Of a stretch of DNA of 64,000 bases, positions 12,411-23,991 are shown one piece after another (the first letter of the stretch is position 1; each line of letters starts with the position of its first letter). This DNA is from Glandiceps talaboti (Eukaryota > Hemichordata > Enteropneusta > Spengelidae): the NCBI RefSeq assembly GCF_964340395.1, contig NC_135549.1, positions 15,059,342 to 15,123,341 on the forward strand. Direction: 5' to 3'. The translations under genes and the position numbers were made by a program. The notes under the pieces are model-generated. The model had not been told where the DNA came from. It was given only the letters and a program-made list of their open reading frames with translations, and made no database searches.

Positions 12411-13088
12411 ATCATGATGTTGCTGTCACAGTAGCTTGTAATTGTAGGCCACGAATCAGAGTAGTTTGTTATCAAATCGTAACTTTTATAATTGGTTTGT
12501 TTCCATCAACTAACCCCGTAGCGAGACATGACATCTGGTATGCTAGCCTGCCCAAAGTAAAATAACCGCCCACAAGTGACTGTGGTTTTTTAAAAATCTT
12601 TTACATGTAAAAGTAAGCTCCCGTTAGAGGGTCCACTATCTTGTCACACTATCGCGGGAAGTCCGATTGCTTTTCGAGAATTCCTATTTCCAAGTTATTG
12701 CAGCTGCAGGCACGTACTGACCAAAATTGTTGATTTTTGAAGTGTGTGAATGTATGAGTGGAACTTGTTACTAGTATACAATGTTTTTGTATTTCCACGG
12801 CTCTACCATGTTTATGGGGCAATTTTCTGAAATTTCCCGCCATTTTGGGGTATTCATGTTCATGGTCGAAAAACACAAAATCATGATATATATATATATT
12901 TGAATGTTGAGGAAACCGGCGGTGAGGAAAGAAAGCAACGAGCTTCCACAAAACTGTCAGTGACATACCACAGCTGTCAGAGGACGGCACTGATACATTG
13001 TTGCAAGTTTGATTAGGGCAATTGATTGGAATGTATACACCACAGACACTTCTCCACTGTTTACGGCTGCTATTAGTATTACTCATGC

Positions 13089-13212
13089 ATTGTATTGTAT
13101 TGTATTGTATTGTATTGTATTGTATTGTATTGTATTGTATTGTATTGTATTGTATTGTATTGTATTGTATTGTATTGTATTGTATTGCGTTGCGTTGCAT
13201 TGCTTTGCATTG

Positions 13213-13244
<32 letters not shown>
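13089..13244. repeat. (TATTG)n followed by (GT)n microsatellites
   Basis: About 20 uninterrupted 5-bp units (13089-13187), decaying to GCGTT/GCATT variants, then a GT dinucleotide run (about 13217-13244). ORFs on both strands across this array are repeat artefacts. Confidence 0.95.
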
Positions 13245-13245
<1 letters not shown>

Positions 13246-13605
13246 GATATTGTTGTCATGAATTTGTATCTAATACCGTGACATGTGTCCCTTCTATGTA
13301 ATTTGCAAATGCATCCATGTGAACACCAGTGTCTAATCGAGGGTGGGTGTGGGGGTCTTGTTAGTATACTAATATTACTATTAGTTGCGATGCAGACAGA
13401 ATAACTTGGAAAACTAAATTTTGAAGAGTGGCAGTACTAGTCAGTAGTCACAATTTAGTCTGAATTACTGTCCAAGCAGGACTATACTACTAGATAAGTT
13501 AGCCAACGTTCTCTCATTTCAAGTTAATTTTGACAGACATTAATAATCCACAGTATTACAGCACTATCTTACTTATTTGTATGTTGTTTGTTAGCTCCAA
13601 TAAAT

Positions 13606-16600
13606 ATGCCTGGCTCCAAGAAATCCGTCAAGTCCATGAATGTACCAGAGCTGAAAGAAAAACTAAGAGAGAAAAGTTTACCTGTAAGTGGTAAAAAACA
13701 TGACCTAGTAGAGCGTTTACAGCTGTCTGAATTGTCAGTGAAGGCAATACAAGATAAACTGAAGGCAAAGAAACTTTCAATTCAAGGCAATAAGATAGAG
13801 CTCATCAAAAGGTTGCAGAAAGGAACTTCTGGAGAGGCACAGCAAAGTCAAGAAACACAAGGTAAATATTTTTATTCATATTCATAAGTATAACTCGAAA
13901 ATTAATCAAGTGTTAGTTTCTAAAGGTGTCTTTGCTTTATAGTAGAAAACTGACCACATGGTCTAATTGTAGCTTTATAGCTCCCAACGGGAACAACCCA
14001 CAGGGATCTGTAGAAATGACTGTCACCTATGCCCTTCTGTGAGTGCAAATGCTCACATGATCCAATTTTAGCTTTGTTATTTATTTCCAGTACAAGCTTT
14101 AACAATATAGGGTACATGAACGACCTCAAATTCAAAATGAACCCGTTCTCATCAAGGGAATTGGGAGTATGAAATATTGCCTGTAATTGCTTTGTTTGTA
14201 ATTCACAAGAATTTCTTCATACTTTCACTTTTGGGCCTATTGAAGTTAGAACAGTTCTGTAGTTAGTTTTTGTATGCATATCATTGTATTGTATATTTGA
14301 TTGACAGATAATCAGTTTATCTCTAATTTGACAGCAAATTATGTCAGCTCCAATGATCCATTCTGGAAAGTTCCAATGAAGTGTAGCAGATGTAAGAGAG
14401 CTGTGCCAAATGATGAGAAAGAAAGCCATGTGGACTCTTGTTGGTGTGAAATGGCCATTGGTAACCCCAATGTACTCCTGGCGCATGTCTGGGGTAAAGA
14501 GTGGGCAGGTAACCCCCCCCCCCCCCACCCCGTTTTAGACCGTTCAACTTTTACAAGACCCCATTTTAGACCAATGTTGAAAGCATTGTTGAATGATGGA
14601 TGCAATGTTGCACATGCACAGTTAAGGTAACAATACATTATGGGTGATATCTAGGACCAAGCGTTTCAGGGGGTGTGCATGCTATCTCAACCAGTGAATT
14701 AGCAGGGGAAAATCCTGAACTCATCGAGAATTTATTAAGAAGCTCCTTCCAGGACCCCATTTTAGAGCAAACAAAATGAAAAATTTACTCCTTGTGCATG
14801 TCTATAGGGCAATAGGGCAAAGATGGGCAGGTCAGAACAGGGTAACCCCAGTTTACTCCTTGTGCATGGCTATAGGGTAAAGATGGGCAGGTAAGAACAG
14901 GGTAACCCAGTTTACTCCTTGTGCATGGCTGTAGGGTAAAGATAGGCAATCGAGAACAGGGTAACCCCAGTTTACTCCTTGTGCTATAGGGTAAAGATGG
15001 GAAGGTAAGAACAGGGTAACCCCAGTTTACTCCTTGTGCATGGCTATTGGGTAAAGATGGGCAGGTGAGAACAGGGTAACCCCAGTTTACTCCTTGTGCA
15101 TGGCTATAGGGTAAAGATGGGCAGGTAAGAACAGGGTAACCCTGATAGTGCATGTGTATAGGGTAAAGATGGGCAGGAGAGAACAGGGTAACCCTGATGT
15201 ATTCCAAGTGCATGTCTGGGGTATAGATTTGGCAGGTAAGAGACATTCTCTTGCTTGTTGATGAGATAGAATGGTCTTGACAGCAACAGGAATGAATGTT
15301 CTAGACGTTGCTTTTGATAAATTGTGTTGACCAGAAATCGTCTTTTTTGGACAGTGCTAGTAATAAATGATCTGGGCAGCATATAAGGAACATTGCTTGT
15401 CTGGAAGCATTTGCTGCCATCAACTATAATAGAAGATGCCATTGCAGGTACACATGCAACAACATTACAGTACACAGTGACATTGAAATAAGAATAATCA
15501 AGATTTTATCATGTATCGAGTACAAAAGGTCATAAACGTAGCATGTGCCCTCAGTGGTAGCACTTTAGTTTTATTATACTGCAATATATATCTATATTTA
15601 AATCTGTCAATGTTTTGTGGTTTTGAAAATAGAGGCATTTGAGATGCTCCTTGCCTTCCCACTGCAAGCTACCTTTGCTGACTTAGATGAACTACTGAGA
15701 AATGTCTGGATGAGTTGTTGTGGGCATTCCAGTAATTTTGAAATATACAAGATAGAGTCTCCAAGCAAAGTAAGTACCAGGAATCATACATTTATGTATT
15801 CTAATTTCTAAGGGACAATTGCACAATGTCTGTCACACAAACTGAATAATCAAACTTTGTTCATTTTATAGTACAAAAACCCCTCCCACTGAACGAATGT
15901 TCACAAAAGCGACATCAACACATTTATATATGATGTAAACCATGATGAAAATTTTAGCAGTCACACCACTATGATTGAAGCCATATGTAAAAATATGGTA
16001 AACACATAAAATACTACCAGAAACCAAGCACTGTATATCACATATATTGGATGTAAATTGTAAACATCTCAATAGTAAATACAGAACCTGTTATCATTGA
16101 AGGCATGAACATTTTCAAAATTTAGTTAGGAGTGCGAAAATGAAATTCAGCAATTGCATGCAATGAAGGCAGACCCCCCTAAAATGAACGAAGTTCATTT
16201 ATTGAGAGTGTGTGACATTTTGCGATTTTCCCTAAGCTAGTGATCATGATTGAATGGTTTATGAACAAAAGTTTATGAATTATGTACAGTAGAAATGGAC
16301 AATGGTAATAACAATAGGATTTTATGGTTGGATAAATAACAGATATTAAATTAAATTAAACATTTTTCCTTTTTTTATGACAGAAAAGTCCAGCTGAGCA
16401 ATTGTGGCCAACTCCAGTCATGACCCTTGAAAGATATCCTGATCTTTACAATGGACCATTTGAATCATTTGGACCAGTGAAACCCTTAACAACCAAGCTT
16501 GAAGAGTACAGTAGTGAAGACTATGGTATTGTGTATGAATATGATCATGGAACCTCAAGTCAAGTTGGTGTCCATTTTCTAGGTAACTATTTATATCCTC

Positions 16601-17427
16601 TCAATAGTAGCATGTAGAGGTTTATTTTATTACATCTTTTTCTCGCTAGAACTCTTAGCAGCTGCACAGAAAGTGAATTGAAAGAAATGTCAGAGAAAAG
16701 ATAGATAAAATTTATCAATAGAAATTAAGGCTGATTCTCACCCAAGTCATTAGCAATCTTGAAAGGGTCTAACTCTAACAAAGGCTATATATGGAGTGAT
16801 AGTGCTTCTGCACTGCTCGTACAGTTGTTAGTGCCACTAAAGAGTAATTACTTCTAAACAAGATTTCTTACAAAACCTTTCCATAATTTTTTTGGACACT
16901 ATGAATCAAAAGTCTCTCCATTCTTGCAAAAAATATCTTGTTTTGCTGTATTTAACAAATATTCACACTAAAACCCATCCTGTCCAGGTCAATATGTCTA
17001 GAACTGTAATAGTGTACCTACATAGTAATAACGGTGATGCCTAGGTGTTGGGTGCATCAAGAATTTCATTGCAGTTTTTCTGGGTAGTACAACATAAAAT
17101 CTCTTCAAAAGTACATGTTATGTAGAAGTTTAAAGGTATAAATCATTGACCAGTATCTTTTCAACACTTATGACCGTAGGTCAAAAGAGAATGAGGCAAC
17201 AGTGGTTAAACATGTTAATACCTCGTTACTGCAGTATCCTGATGAGAAATATATTACCAGAAGCAAAATGTGAAAGGTGTGGAAAGATAGCTAGATTAGT
17301 GGTGAATCAATCTCTGGAACTCTACTGTACTCCAAGGTGTGCTAAAGCAGAAGGTGAAGATCTGGAAATGTTGCAACCATTCTTAAACTCCCCGCGCTCT
17401 GGTTTCTGTGGCTATGGTAATGTCTAG
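13606..17427 (+). CDS. SAP-domain protein fused to a pRiA4b ORF-3-like / Cys-rich core, tandem paralogue 1
   Basis: Five coding exons: 13606-13861, 14308-14508, 15633-15769, 16384-16582 and 17180-17427 (stop TAG), with AG/GT borders and phases 1,1,0,1; 346 aa. The first coding exon follows an acceptor at 13594, so a 5' UTR exon is expected. Residues ~10-41 and ~43-72 are two SAP-type helix-hairpin-helix motifs (MNVPELKEKLREKSLPVSGK; LSIQGNKIELIKRL), typically DNA-binding. A CxxC..HxxxCxC module follows (C111, C114, H126, C130, C132). Then comes F..PLQATFADLDELLRN VW..CCGH (to ~184) and YEYDHGTSSQV (~249), which resemble prokaryotic pRiA4b ORF-3-like proteins. A second Cys pair module (C295, C298, C314, C318) is followed by the end motif NSPRSGFCGY (334-343). 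Molecular function is unknown; a nuclear, DNA-associated role is inference from SAP. A duplicate lies at 23992-27615. Confidence 0.85.
14785..15240 (+). repeat. ~61-bp minisatellite derived from the SAP paralogue 1 exon 2/donor boundary
   Basis: Seven to eight tandem units in intron 2. Each contains GGTAACCCCAGTTTACTCC, TTGTGCATGGCTATAGGG and TAAAGATGGGCAGGTAAGA. The same order is found at the end of exon 2 (14461-14514): GGTAACCCCAATGTACTCC, GCGCATGTCTGGGG, TAAAGAGTGGGCAGGTAAC. The array therefore consists of amplified exon end plus donor. Several units carry a stronger donor match (CAGGTAAGA) than the real site (CAGGTAACC). Confidence 0.85.
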
Positions 17428-20400
17428 TAGGGAGCAATTACCATTGTAAATGTAAACTCCTTGCTTAGGTTGCTTTGCTTACGGCATCATGATATATAGT
17501 GCCTTGTGCAACTTTATACTTCAAAGCTCTGTACATGTGTCAGGTGGTATGGAAGTATATGTACCAAGGAACAATAACCATTTGTAAAGCGGTGTATTCA
17601 GGTGGCTTTGCATATGGCCCTTTGTAAGAAACATGCATATAAACTATATGTATGGTGCCATATACATACCAACCTGAAACTTCTGAAACTTTTTTGTGTT
17701 CAAGTGCTATGTATATTATGTATCAAGGAACAAGTATAATTGTAAAACTCAATGATTGCTTTGCATACAGCACTGTGTGATGGAACAATTGTTAGGTGCC
17801 ATATGCTTAGCAACTGTAAGATTGTAATCTCTGGGTTGCTATGGATGTGTATCTAGAAATGAGAACCATTCTAAAATTGTGTGCTAGGTTACCATGCAAA
17901 TGATATATAATACATTTGGTATATCAACCTTTGTAGAACTCACTGTACTCATCACATATGGCAATGAACAAATGAAGAAGTGGAAAATATTGCATCAGTA
18001 ATTCTTAACTCTTCATACTCAGGTTACTGTAAGGTACTTGAATATATATAATGGATGAAGTAAAAAAAGAATTATACTCACTATATAAAGACAATTGGAA
18101 TAGTACAAACATGACTTCCAGGACAGTGCCAAAGATGTATCATGTATGGGTATGGTATCCAATGTTGAACTTTGTCATTTCTTGTGTTCTTTTATCAACA
18201 ATTGTTTTACTATGACAGGATCATTTTCAGTTATCTGTGTGTTGTTGATAATGTAGTATAGTATTTATTTGTTGACTTTTGTAATTTCCTATTTAAAAAT
18301 ATAGCCTACAGATATTTATTGAAAGATATTTAGTCCAGCCACTAAAATTGTAGCAGAACTCTGCATTGAATATACTGGACAACTGGACATGATGTATGTA
18401 TGAAAAGTTTATTTCTTGCACAAATTTCTACATTTTGTGAGAAGTGACCCTTAGAAGGGAGTTTGATCAGTAACATGCACTGCTTATGTAGCAAGTAGTA
18501 TAGCAAATAGATATGATTCTAAATATTGTAAAGAAGAACAGTCAAATTACAACTGGTAACAGTCAACTAAAGCGTTTGAATTCTCTCTGCTTGTCACAAG
18601 TCATTTACAGCATCTATATCAAGTGTAAAAGTATATTGTTACAGTTGTTTTAATTGTCAGTCCAGTATGTGATGTCTCTCAATGTACCTGTAAACAATGT
18701 TACCAGTACAAAAAGCACACATCACAAGATGTCTTCACCCTAAATGATTATGGCAAGCAAGGAAAATGCATTAGTCGACTTTTACCAGTTGTAATCCATT
18801 AGTTTAGCCTTGTTGTCAAATTATGTTATGTTTACTTCATGAGATTACTTTTTGATGTGATAATTTTTGTTGTTATTTTTTGAGGTGTTTATTATATGGT
18901 TTTTCTTTGTTATAGATTGAGTTATTATATTGTTATTATTAATAAACGCACATTATTTTTACAGCATGTATGTTTGTATTGTACCCTTACTTATTACCCC
19001 TTTTTTATTTAGCCCTGTAACCCAGTTCTGAAGCATGAATAGAAACTCAAAGGAATTTCAATCTACTGATGATTTTAGAATGCAATAATACCTTGGAGAC
19101 AAATGGATGAAAGGTACATTAAGGCCAAAAAAACAACTTGTTTCTGGTCAGTTCACTTAAATACCCTTGCATCGGTCTTTTTTGTGTATGTTTGTCCAGT
19201 CCATGCAGTCTGCAGATCTGTGGAGAAACAGTGTCTGTCTTCAGTGAAGACAACTTCAGAGCCAATCATGGACAAGCAAATGACATCTGCCCTACATACA
19301 CACTTGCTCTGAAGTTATAAATAAAAAGAACAGTAACTGCCATAATTAGTAGACCGAGTGACCAAATTTGTTAAGAATAATAAAAAAAAAAATTGTCATC
19401 GCACCATTTTAAACAAACTGTCCTGACCAGAAACAATTCCTTTTTTTGGCTAATGTCCATGGTAATGATTTACTGTAAAGCACGAATATTAGCAATGACT
19501 AGCAAAACCTATGAATAAAGGCGTTACAGTGAATTCCTGCCACTAGATGGCGCTATTCTCCATCAACATATTACATGATGTACATGATACTACACTGCAC
19601 TGTACACAGTACAAACACTTCTGTGGTGATATTTAATTCATGCCTGTTTCCTTTAATTATATTCTTTGCAATAGCATTCCACACAGTATAACAGTAATTT
19701 TTTTGTTGTATTTCCAGTCCTGAGAACATACATGCATAATTTTTTTTAACATCTTGCTCTGACCTTTAGTAATTTTTCATTAATGCTACTACTTACTGGT
19801 ACTATCATTTAGGAATGATTACTGCTACAACAAAATACCTTTTTTTCAAAAAGTTGTATTCCATGAAGACTTGTTCTTGCTTTTTTTTTCATTGCAAGAA
19901 CTCTGACTGCATGATGATTTTATGGCACTTGCATTTATGGAAAATATATATTATGATTTCTGTAATTTTTTATATGTATGAGTGATTTCCTATGGAATTC
20001 CTTGAGCAAAGGGCCAAAATACTGAGTTTTTCTTTAAGTAGGTAGGTTTACTCATGAAGATATTTCAACATATGCATGGATCTGACAGGTTTTTTCCAAA
20101 GGAGACAAATATGGTGTGTACTGTTACTCATATTATCACAGACATAACAAGTGATATTATATTGTACTCGGTAATTTATTCGAACACATAATAATTCCCA
20201 GAGGAATTACTAAAGGTTACAAAGAACAGACGAAAAAAGTAACATAAAAGAAATTTAAAATATACATTAAGAAATAAAAAAAAAAAAAAAAAAATAATAA
20301 AATATAACAATAGCAATAATCTTAATTGTAAAATTGAAACATACTAATGTGTTAAATGAGTTATAAGTGTAGGTGTTGTTGTCATCGTTGTCGTCGTCGT

Positions 20401-21000
20401 CGTCGTCTTCTCATATCTGAACATATGCATATCATATTGTGTGACATGTTCTATAAATAGCCACTTAATCATAGCAGGCCCATTGTGTACCACAGCTAAA
20501 TCGTTTTGTTATGCGGTCTCCTACAGTCTCGCAAACAAAGCTCACTAATTATTTTTTCATTTTATATAGTTTAGTTCATATCAAAACGTATACACATTTT
20601 GTAAAAAAATTCAGAGATGGAACACACGCTCACTCACTGTTTGCCCAGTATTTCCCTAAAAGTATTTTTATAAAATCATCTCTTACATTTGTGTGAAAGG
20701 ACTAGCCATGCATATTTACTTATTCAAATGAAGAAAAAAAAAGGTATTCTTTTTATACATGTATAACATTTTGCATGCATTTCAAGGACGACAATATTAT
20801 ATTCCATGTTGCTGTTACCATGGTTACAACTGTAGCACAATCAATGCATTAGTACAATGCATGTGTATGTTACGTTTACAAAAAATGCCGCCCTCAAACA
20901 CTTAATTTTGAATGTAATCGTACATATGGAAGATTTATTTTTATCGTCCTTTTTTGGTATTTTGTGGAAGTATGCGCTCGCTCTCTAGTTTTCTGGCCAA
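17428..21000. other. Intergenic region with degenerate repeats and a decayed exon copy
   Basis: Directly after the stop of paralogue 1, 17430-17960 contains diverged repeats built around AACAATAACCATTTGTAAA-like and GGTTGCTTTGCTTACGGC-like segments. A decayed copy of part of the last exon is at about 17930-18035. A plausible polyadenylation signal is AATAAA near 18941. From 18960 to 21000 I see AT-rich sequence with A and GTC runs (poly-A 20278-20294; GTC repeat about 20389-20407) but no gene. Confidence 0.5.
17930..18035 (+). pseudogene. Decayed partial copy of the last exon of the SAP paralogue
   Basis: Base-by-base similarity to exon 5: GTAGAACTCACTGTACTC against GGAACTCTACTGTACTCC, then GAAGTGGAAAATATTGCA against GATCTGGAAATGTTGCAA, then ATTCTTAACTCTTCATACTC against ATTCTTAAACTCCCCGCGCTC, and GGTTACTGTAAGG against GGTTTCTGTGGCTATGG. 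The reading frame is broken, the cysteine of the CxxxC pair is lost and no splice sites are obvious. It is a non-functional remnant of local duplication. Confidence 0.65.
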
Positions 21001-23352
21001 TTTTTTTAAGCACGGATATTTTATCAATAAATTTCTGGTGGACACTATTTTGGTATTTATAATAATATCACTCATATACATTACTTCCTGTTTGTGCACA
21101 GACACTTCCGCTGCGCAGTGCTGTGTATAGAGACACGTGGAGGTTGGTGCACTTTACTCAGCTCACCAAAACAACCCGTTGACACCGTTTTCAGATTTGC
21201 CAACACCAAAGCAAGGTAACAAACCTATTGGGCACTAACTCTGGGTTGATTTCAAGCTAAAAATGTATGTACATTCATTCAGTTTTTACGGATTTGTAGA
21301 GCGTACTATACGGGGGAGAGTCGTGCGTTACCTTACATTACAAGTTACATACGTACTGATGTACGTACATACATAATTTCAGCCGTCAAGAATTCCCGCC
21401 ATTATATCGCATCGCCATTGGCTCTTCAGCTTGGTAGCAATGAGACATGTTGTATGTATGACTGTCTGTACATGATGTATACATGGATAAGAGCGCGACA
21501 GGAAATACATCCCTCTTCCCCTTTCTGGATGTGCATGCGTTGTCTCGAGGCACGACCCCGTCATACATACATACATCCAATTTTATGCCAAGAGTTTGAT
21601 GTAACTTGAACGTAAATTGGTACATAGCGGACAAGCTGTACAGACACACCCAGTCGATATATTACAGGAGAAGATATATACATGTACCTAATACTGTATT
21701 GCTCCTCCCCCCCAAAAAAAAACAATCCCACACACCAAAGGTTGCGACCAGTATAAACTTTTAGCAACATACAAGTTGCGGTCATTGTTTAGGCAACAAA
21801 AAGTTGAGGTCATTGTTCAGGCAACCCATTGTCCAAGAATAAATAAAACTTTACAGGGCACAGACCACTATGACCACTAGAGTGCTCTATAGTGGTCTGA
21901 GGTATCGGCCTGTACAATGCTTGCCGGTTTCAATTTATCATCGCCAATATACATGTAGTTTATATTTACATAGCTGCAATATAGCCATATTTGTTGTTGG
22001 TTAGCTTTTTATTTCCAGGTTTTGCACAAAAAATAACTAATTATTTTTTTGGGGGCAAATCTCGGAAAAATTAAAACCAATAATTGAAGAAACAAAAAAC
22101 TATTTAGGGTGAAATATTCACTTTTCTGTATTTTGACCATGCTTGCTATAAAATTACTTGAGCAGTTCAGTCCTATATTTTGTCAATATATTGAAGCATA
22201 CATTTTTTAATGCTGGTAAATGGACATTTTGTAGTGAAAAGAAACATTTTGAAATACTTGTTTGCAGCAATCTTCACCAAACATTCTAACATTTACAAGA
22301 TATAAGATAACTAGATTGATGGTGCAATACTGATCAATTTTCAAACTTGTGTTTTATTTTTAAATATTTTTTTATTCCTTTCTTTCTTGGGAGGGGTGGG
22401 GTGGGTAAACATGTTTTCAAAAAATCATATCTACCAAGACGTCTGACGGGGTCAAAAATGTTTGGTGTATGTTACTAATTTGAATGCTTTATTTCTAGTG
22501 ATACATTAAAATTATAATTTTGATTTACATGGTACTATAATAAGCATAGACTACTATTTAGGTGATTACACTTGATCCTCTCAACGATGTTCGTCATGTG
22601 AATGTTGCACAAGTCAAGGCACTTATCAGTGCACCTACATGTAAAACATATGTTAATAGGAATCATGTATTGATGATTTGGTGGTGTCTGAATGGATTGA
22701 CCTTTGGCTGAAGGGTAGATGTCTTTCACTCCCTGGCTTGTACTGTACCTAAACTTTAAGTCAATAACACAATTTACACTTAACATAAAGCAGACTCATG
22801 TGTATCCAAAGAATTCCGGGCTGTTAGTAATTCTTTTGAAATTAGTTGGCTGTGGTGGGAAAGTTATTACAATGTTTGCTTGACTATTGTAACCTAGTGT
22901 AATTGAAGGATATTGATAGCTTTCAATACCAGAGGGAGGGAAGCAACCCACCAAAGTGTCTTAATGCAGTCAGAGTCAGTGTTTTAAGTTAGGCAAGGCA
23001 AGGCAAAGTTTTGGGACAGTGTGATATTGCACTTATTATAAGCACTACCACTACTAATCAACCCATAGAAGATTGATTTATTTGTGTGATTACTACCGGT
23101 AATATTTATCTGTTAGTTTTTTCAAACCTTGAGACATGTTGTATTGATCATTTACTAGTCTAGTCATGACAAGTTCAATCATAGTTCTTTGATTGGTGTG
23201 TTCATATGAAGACCAGTTTTTGTTGTTGTTGACACACGGTGCATTGCACCATTGTCAGTTTGTAAGCATTTACGCATCTCAAGTTCAGATCACCATTATT
23301 TACAAGTCATGTAGATTCCTGCTTGAAAAGCACACACACACACATGCACACA

Positions 23353-23431
<79 letters not shown>

Positions 23432-23548
23432 TTTATAGACGACCTTAGAGTCAAGTTATATATAAGTATTACCGTATAGTGTGTACAACTGTCTTTAGTA
23501 GTAGAATATAAATTGATACTTGAATCCATTTTATATAGTAGTAATACC
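21000..23548. other. Probable promoter / first intron of SAP paralogue 2
   Basis: A relatively CG-containing stretch at about 21090-21340 precedes a candidate donor (CCAAAGCAAG/GTAACA, junction near 21216). It could be the non-coding first exon joined to the coding exon at 23989. This is inference from position and splice-like sequence only. The rest contains no recognisable gene. A CA microsatellite (23331-23427) is the main repeat. Confidence 0.35.
23331..23427. repeat. (CA)n microsatellite
   Basis: About 97 bp of CA repeat with two early interruptions (ATGCA, ACGCGC). ORFs of Thr-His or Val-Cys repeats over it are artefacts. Confidence 0.97.
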
Positions 23549-23966
23549 AGTAGTGAAGTTACCTTATTGGAATCTAGTCTTTGAAGTGACTACACAGCTT
23601 TTGTCCAAATCACTCAGATGTCATCAGTGCAATGATCATCAGATGTTGTGCAAAAAGGCTCTCTCACAGCTGTAGGGGAGCATATGAAAGCCACAGGACA
23701 CACCATAACAACAGAGATGGGCAGAGAAGACAACTACTGGCCTAGGAAAATAACAGAATCCATCGAAATTAGAGAATACCAGCTGTCCCTCAACCGTGAC
23801 TTTGGATACCATCTTCCACCTATTTACAATAGTCTATCAGGTGTATCCATTAGAGGTCATCTGACCAAATGGCATAACATCACTACGCTGATGACGTCTG
23901 AGTTATTTGGACAAAAGCTATGTAGTCACTTCAAAAACTAGATTCCAATAAGGTAACTTCACTACT
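23549..23966 (+). mobile_element. Penelope-like element fragment (GIY-YIG C-terminus) between 62-bp inverted repeats
   Basis: An ORF over about 23648-23941 ends in the signature of the C-terminal GIY-YIG endonuclease region of Penelope-like retroelements (EHMKATGHTI, then the stretch ITESIEIREYQLSLNRDFGY, then PPIYNSLSG). The ORF lacks any reverse transcriptase. It is framed by near-perfect 62-bp inverted repeats, 23549-23610 and 23905-23966 (about three mismatches); the right one overlaps the ORF end. The element is 418 bp and lies in the probable first intron, ending 22 bp upstream of the coding exon of SAP paralogue 2. It is a non-autonomous, truncated derivative. Confidence 0.75.
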
Positions 23967-23991
23967 ACTTTTGTTAATGTTTCCACAGAAG

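Larger units (their letters stand above)
11623..13594. other. Divergent 5' region between the F-box gene and SAP paralogue 1
   Basis: It holds two inverted repeats (12195-12270 and 12324-12410), a GC-richer stretch (about 12360-12400, with CGCGCGCGCG), and TATTG and GT microsatellites. A non-coding first exon of SAP paralogue 1 is expected here, because its coding exon begins after an acceptor ending at 13594. I cannot place that exon with confidence. Confidence 0.5.

Noticed and set aside
12649-13301. ORFs with LYCIVLYCIV or YNTIQ repeats
   Set aside because: Translation of the TATTG microsatellite on both strands.
14785-15475. Long minus-strand ORFs with repeating YPVLTCPSLPYSHAQ-type peptide
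   Set aside because: They lie entirely in the ~61-bp minisatellite and read it antisense. No start context or splice sites; the array is explained by exon 2 amplification.
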